Origin: JAAEUE01 sp039180225
Lineage (GTDB): Bacteria > Pseudomonadota > Alphaproteobacteria > Rhizobiales > CAJQND01
Direction of reading: 5' to 3'
DNA length: 14,470 bases
NCBI GenBank assembly: GCA_039180225.1
Contig: JBCDDQ010000112.1
Coordinates: 1 to 14,470, forward strand
The notes under the pieces are model-generated. The model saw only the letters and a list, made by a program, of their open reading frames with translations. It was not told the origin of the DNA and made no database searches. Positions 14,421 through 14,470 of the stretch are shown one piece after another; position 1 is the first letter of the stretch; every line of letters begins with the position of its first letter. The position numbers and the translations under genes were made by a program.

Positions 14421-14470
14421 ACTGCCGCTCCCAAGAAAGTTCTTGTCCGAATTCTCGCTCAGCCATTTCC

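Larger units (their letters stand above)
12401..14470. mobile_element. Probable edge of a genomic island (right part outside window)
   Basis: This stretch is bounded on the left by the tRNA 3' fragment and has lower GC than the rest: hand counts give 26/60 at 13381-13440 and 29/60 at 13501-13560, against 44/60 at 9241-9300. The fragment's orientation predicts the intact tRNA to the right of the window, with the island between. No integrase, transfer gene or IS end is visible here, so the element type is unknown. Confidence 0.55.

Noticed and set aside
1..14470. CRISPR array, IS element ends or rRNA genes
   Set aside because: I looked for regularly spaced repeats, transposase motifs and conserved rRNA stretches and saw none.

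Overview
The window looks like GC-rich chromosome of an alphaproteobacterium. The main evidence is a recognisable ChpT, the histidine phosphotransferase of the alphaproteobacterial CckA-ChpT-CtrA relay. A SapC-family protein and a putA/putR (Lrp-type) pair that is common in this class support it. I cannot name the order or species from the sequence alone.

Layout. Positions 1-2026 are on the minus strand: a class II aldolase/adducin-family gene cut by the window edge (1-521), a 285-base spacer with a short degenerate direct repeat and a possible promoter, then chpT followed by an O6-alkylguanine-DNA alkyltransferase (ogt). Positions 2193-6117 are a plus-strand run: cysQ, a crotonase-family protein, a SapC-family protein and 6-phosphogluconate dehydrogenase. 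Its 3' end overlaps a convergent LysR-type regulator. That regulator is divergent from an SDR-fold protein, and the shared intergenic region holds a strong palindrome. The SDR gene overlaps the 3' end of a large bifunctional putA. Divergent from putA is its likely regulator putR, followed by a PhnB-like VOC protein.

At 12370-12400 the sequence holds only the 3' end of a tRNA gene on the minus strand (T-arm, acceptor strand, CCA) with no 5' half. From there to the right edge, base composition drops clearly (hand counts: 26/60 and 29/60 GC in two lines, against 44/60 in a putA line). The only gene there encodes a secreted caspase-like protein. This is the arrangement expected of an integrative element at a tRNA 3' end, with the element and the intact tRNA lying to the right, outside the window.

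Several housekeeping-looking enzymes have non-canonical key residues. The crotonase lacks both catalytic glutamates. The SDR lacks the Tyr and Lys of YxxxK. The 6-phosphogluconate dehydrogenase lacks the usual NADP-selecting Asn-Arg-Ser/Thr motif. No clearly new multi-gene system is complete in the window; the island edge with its caspase-like protein is the best lead.
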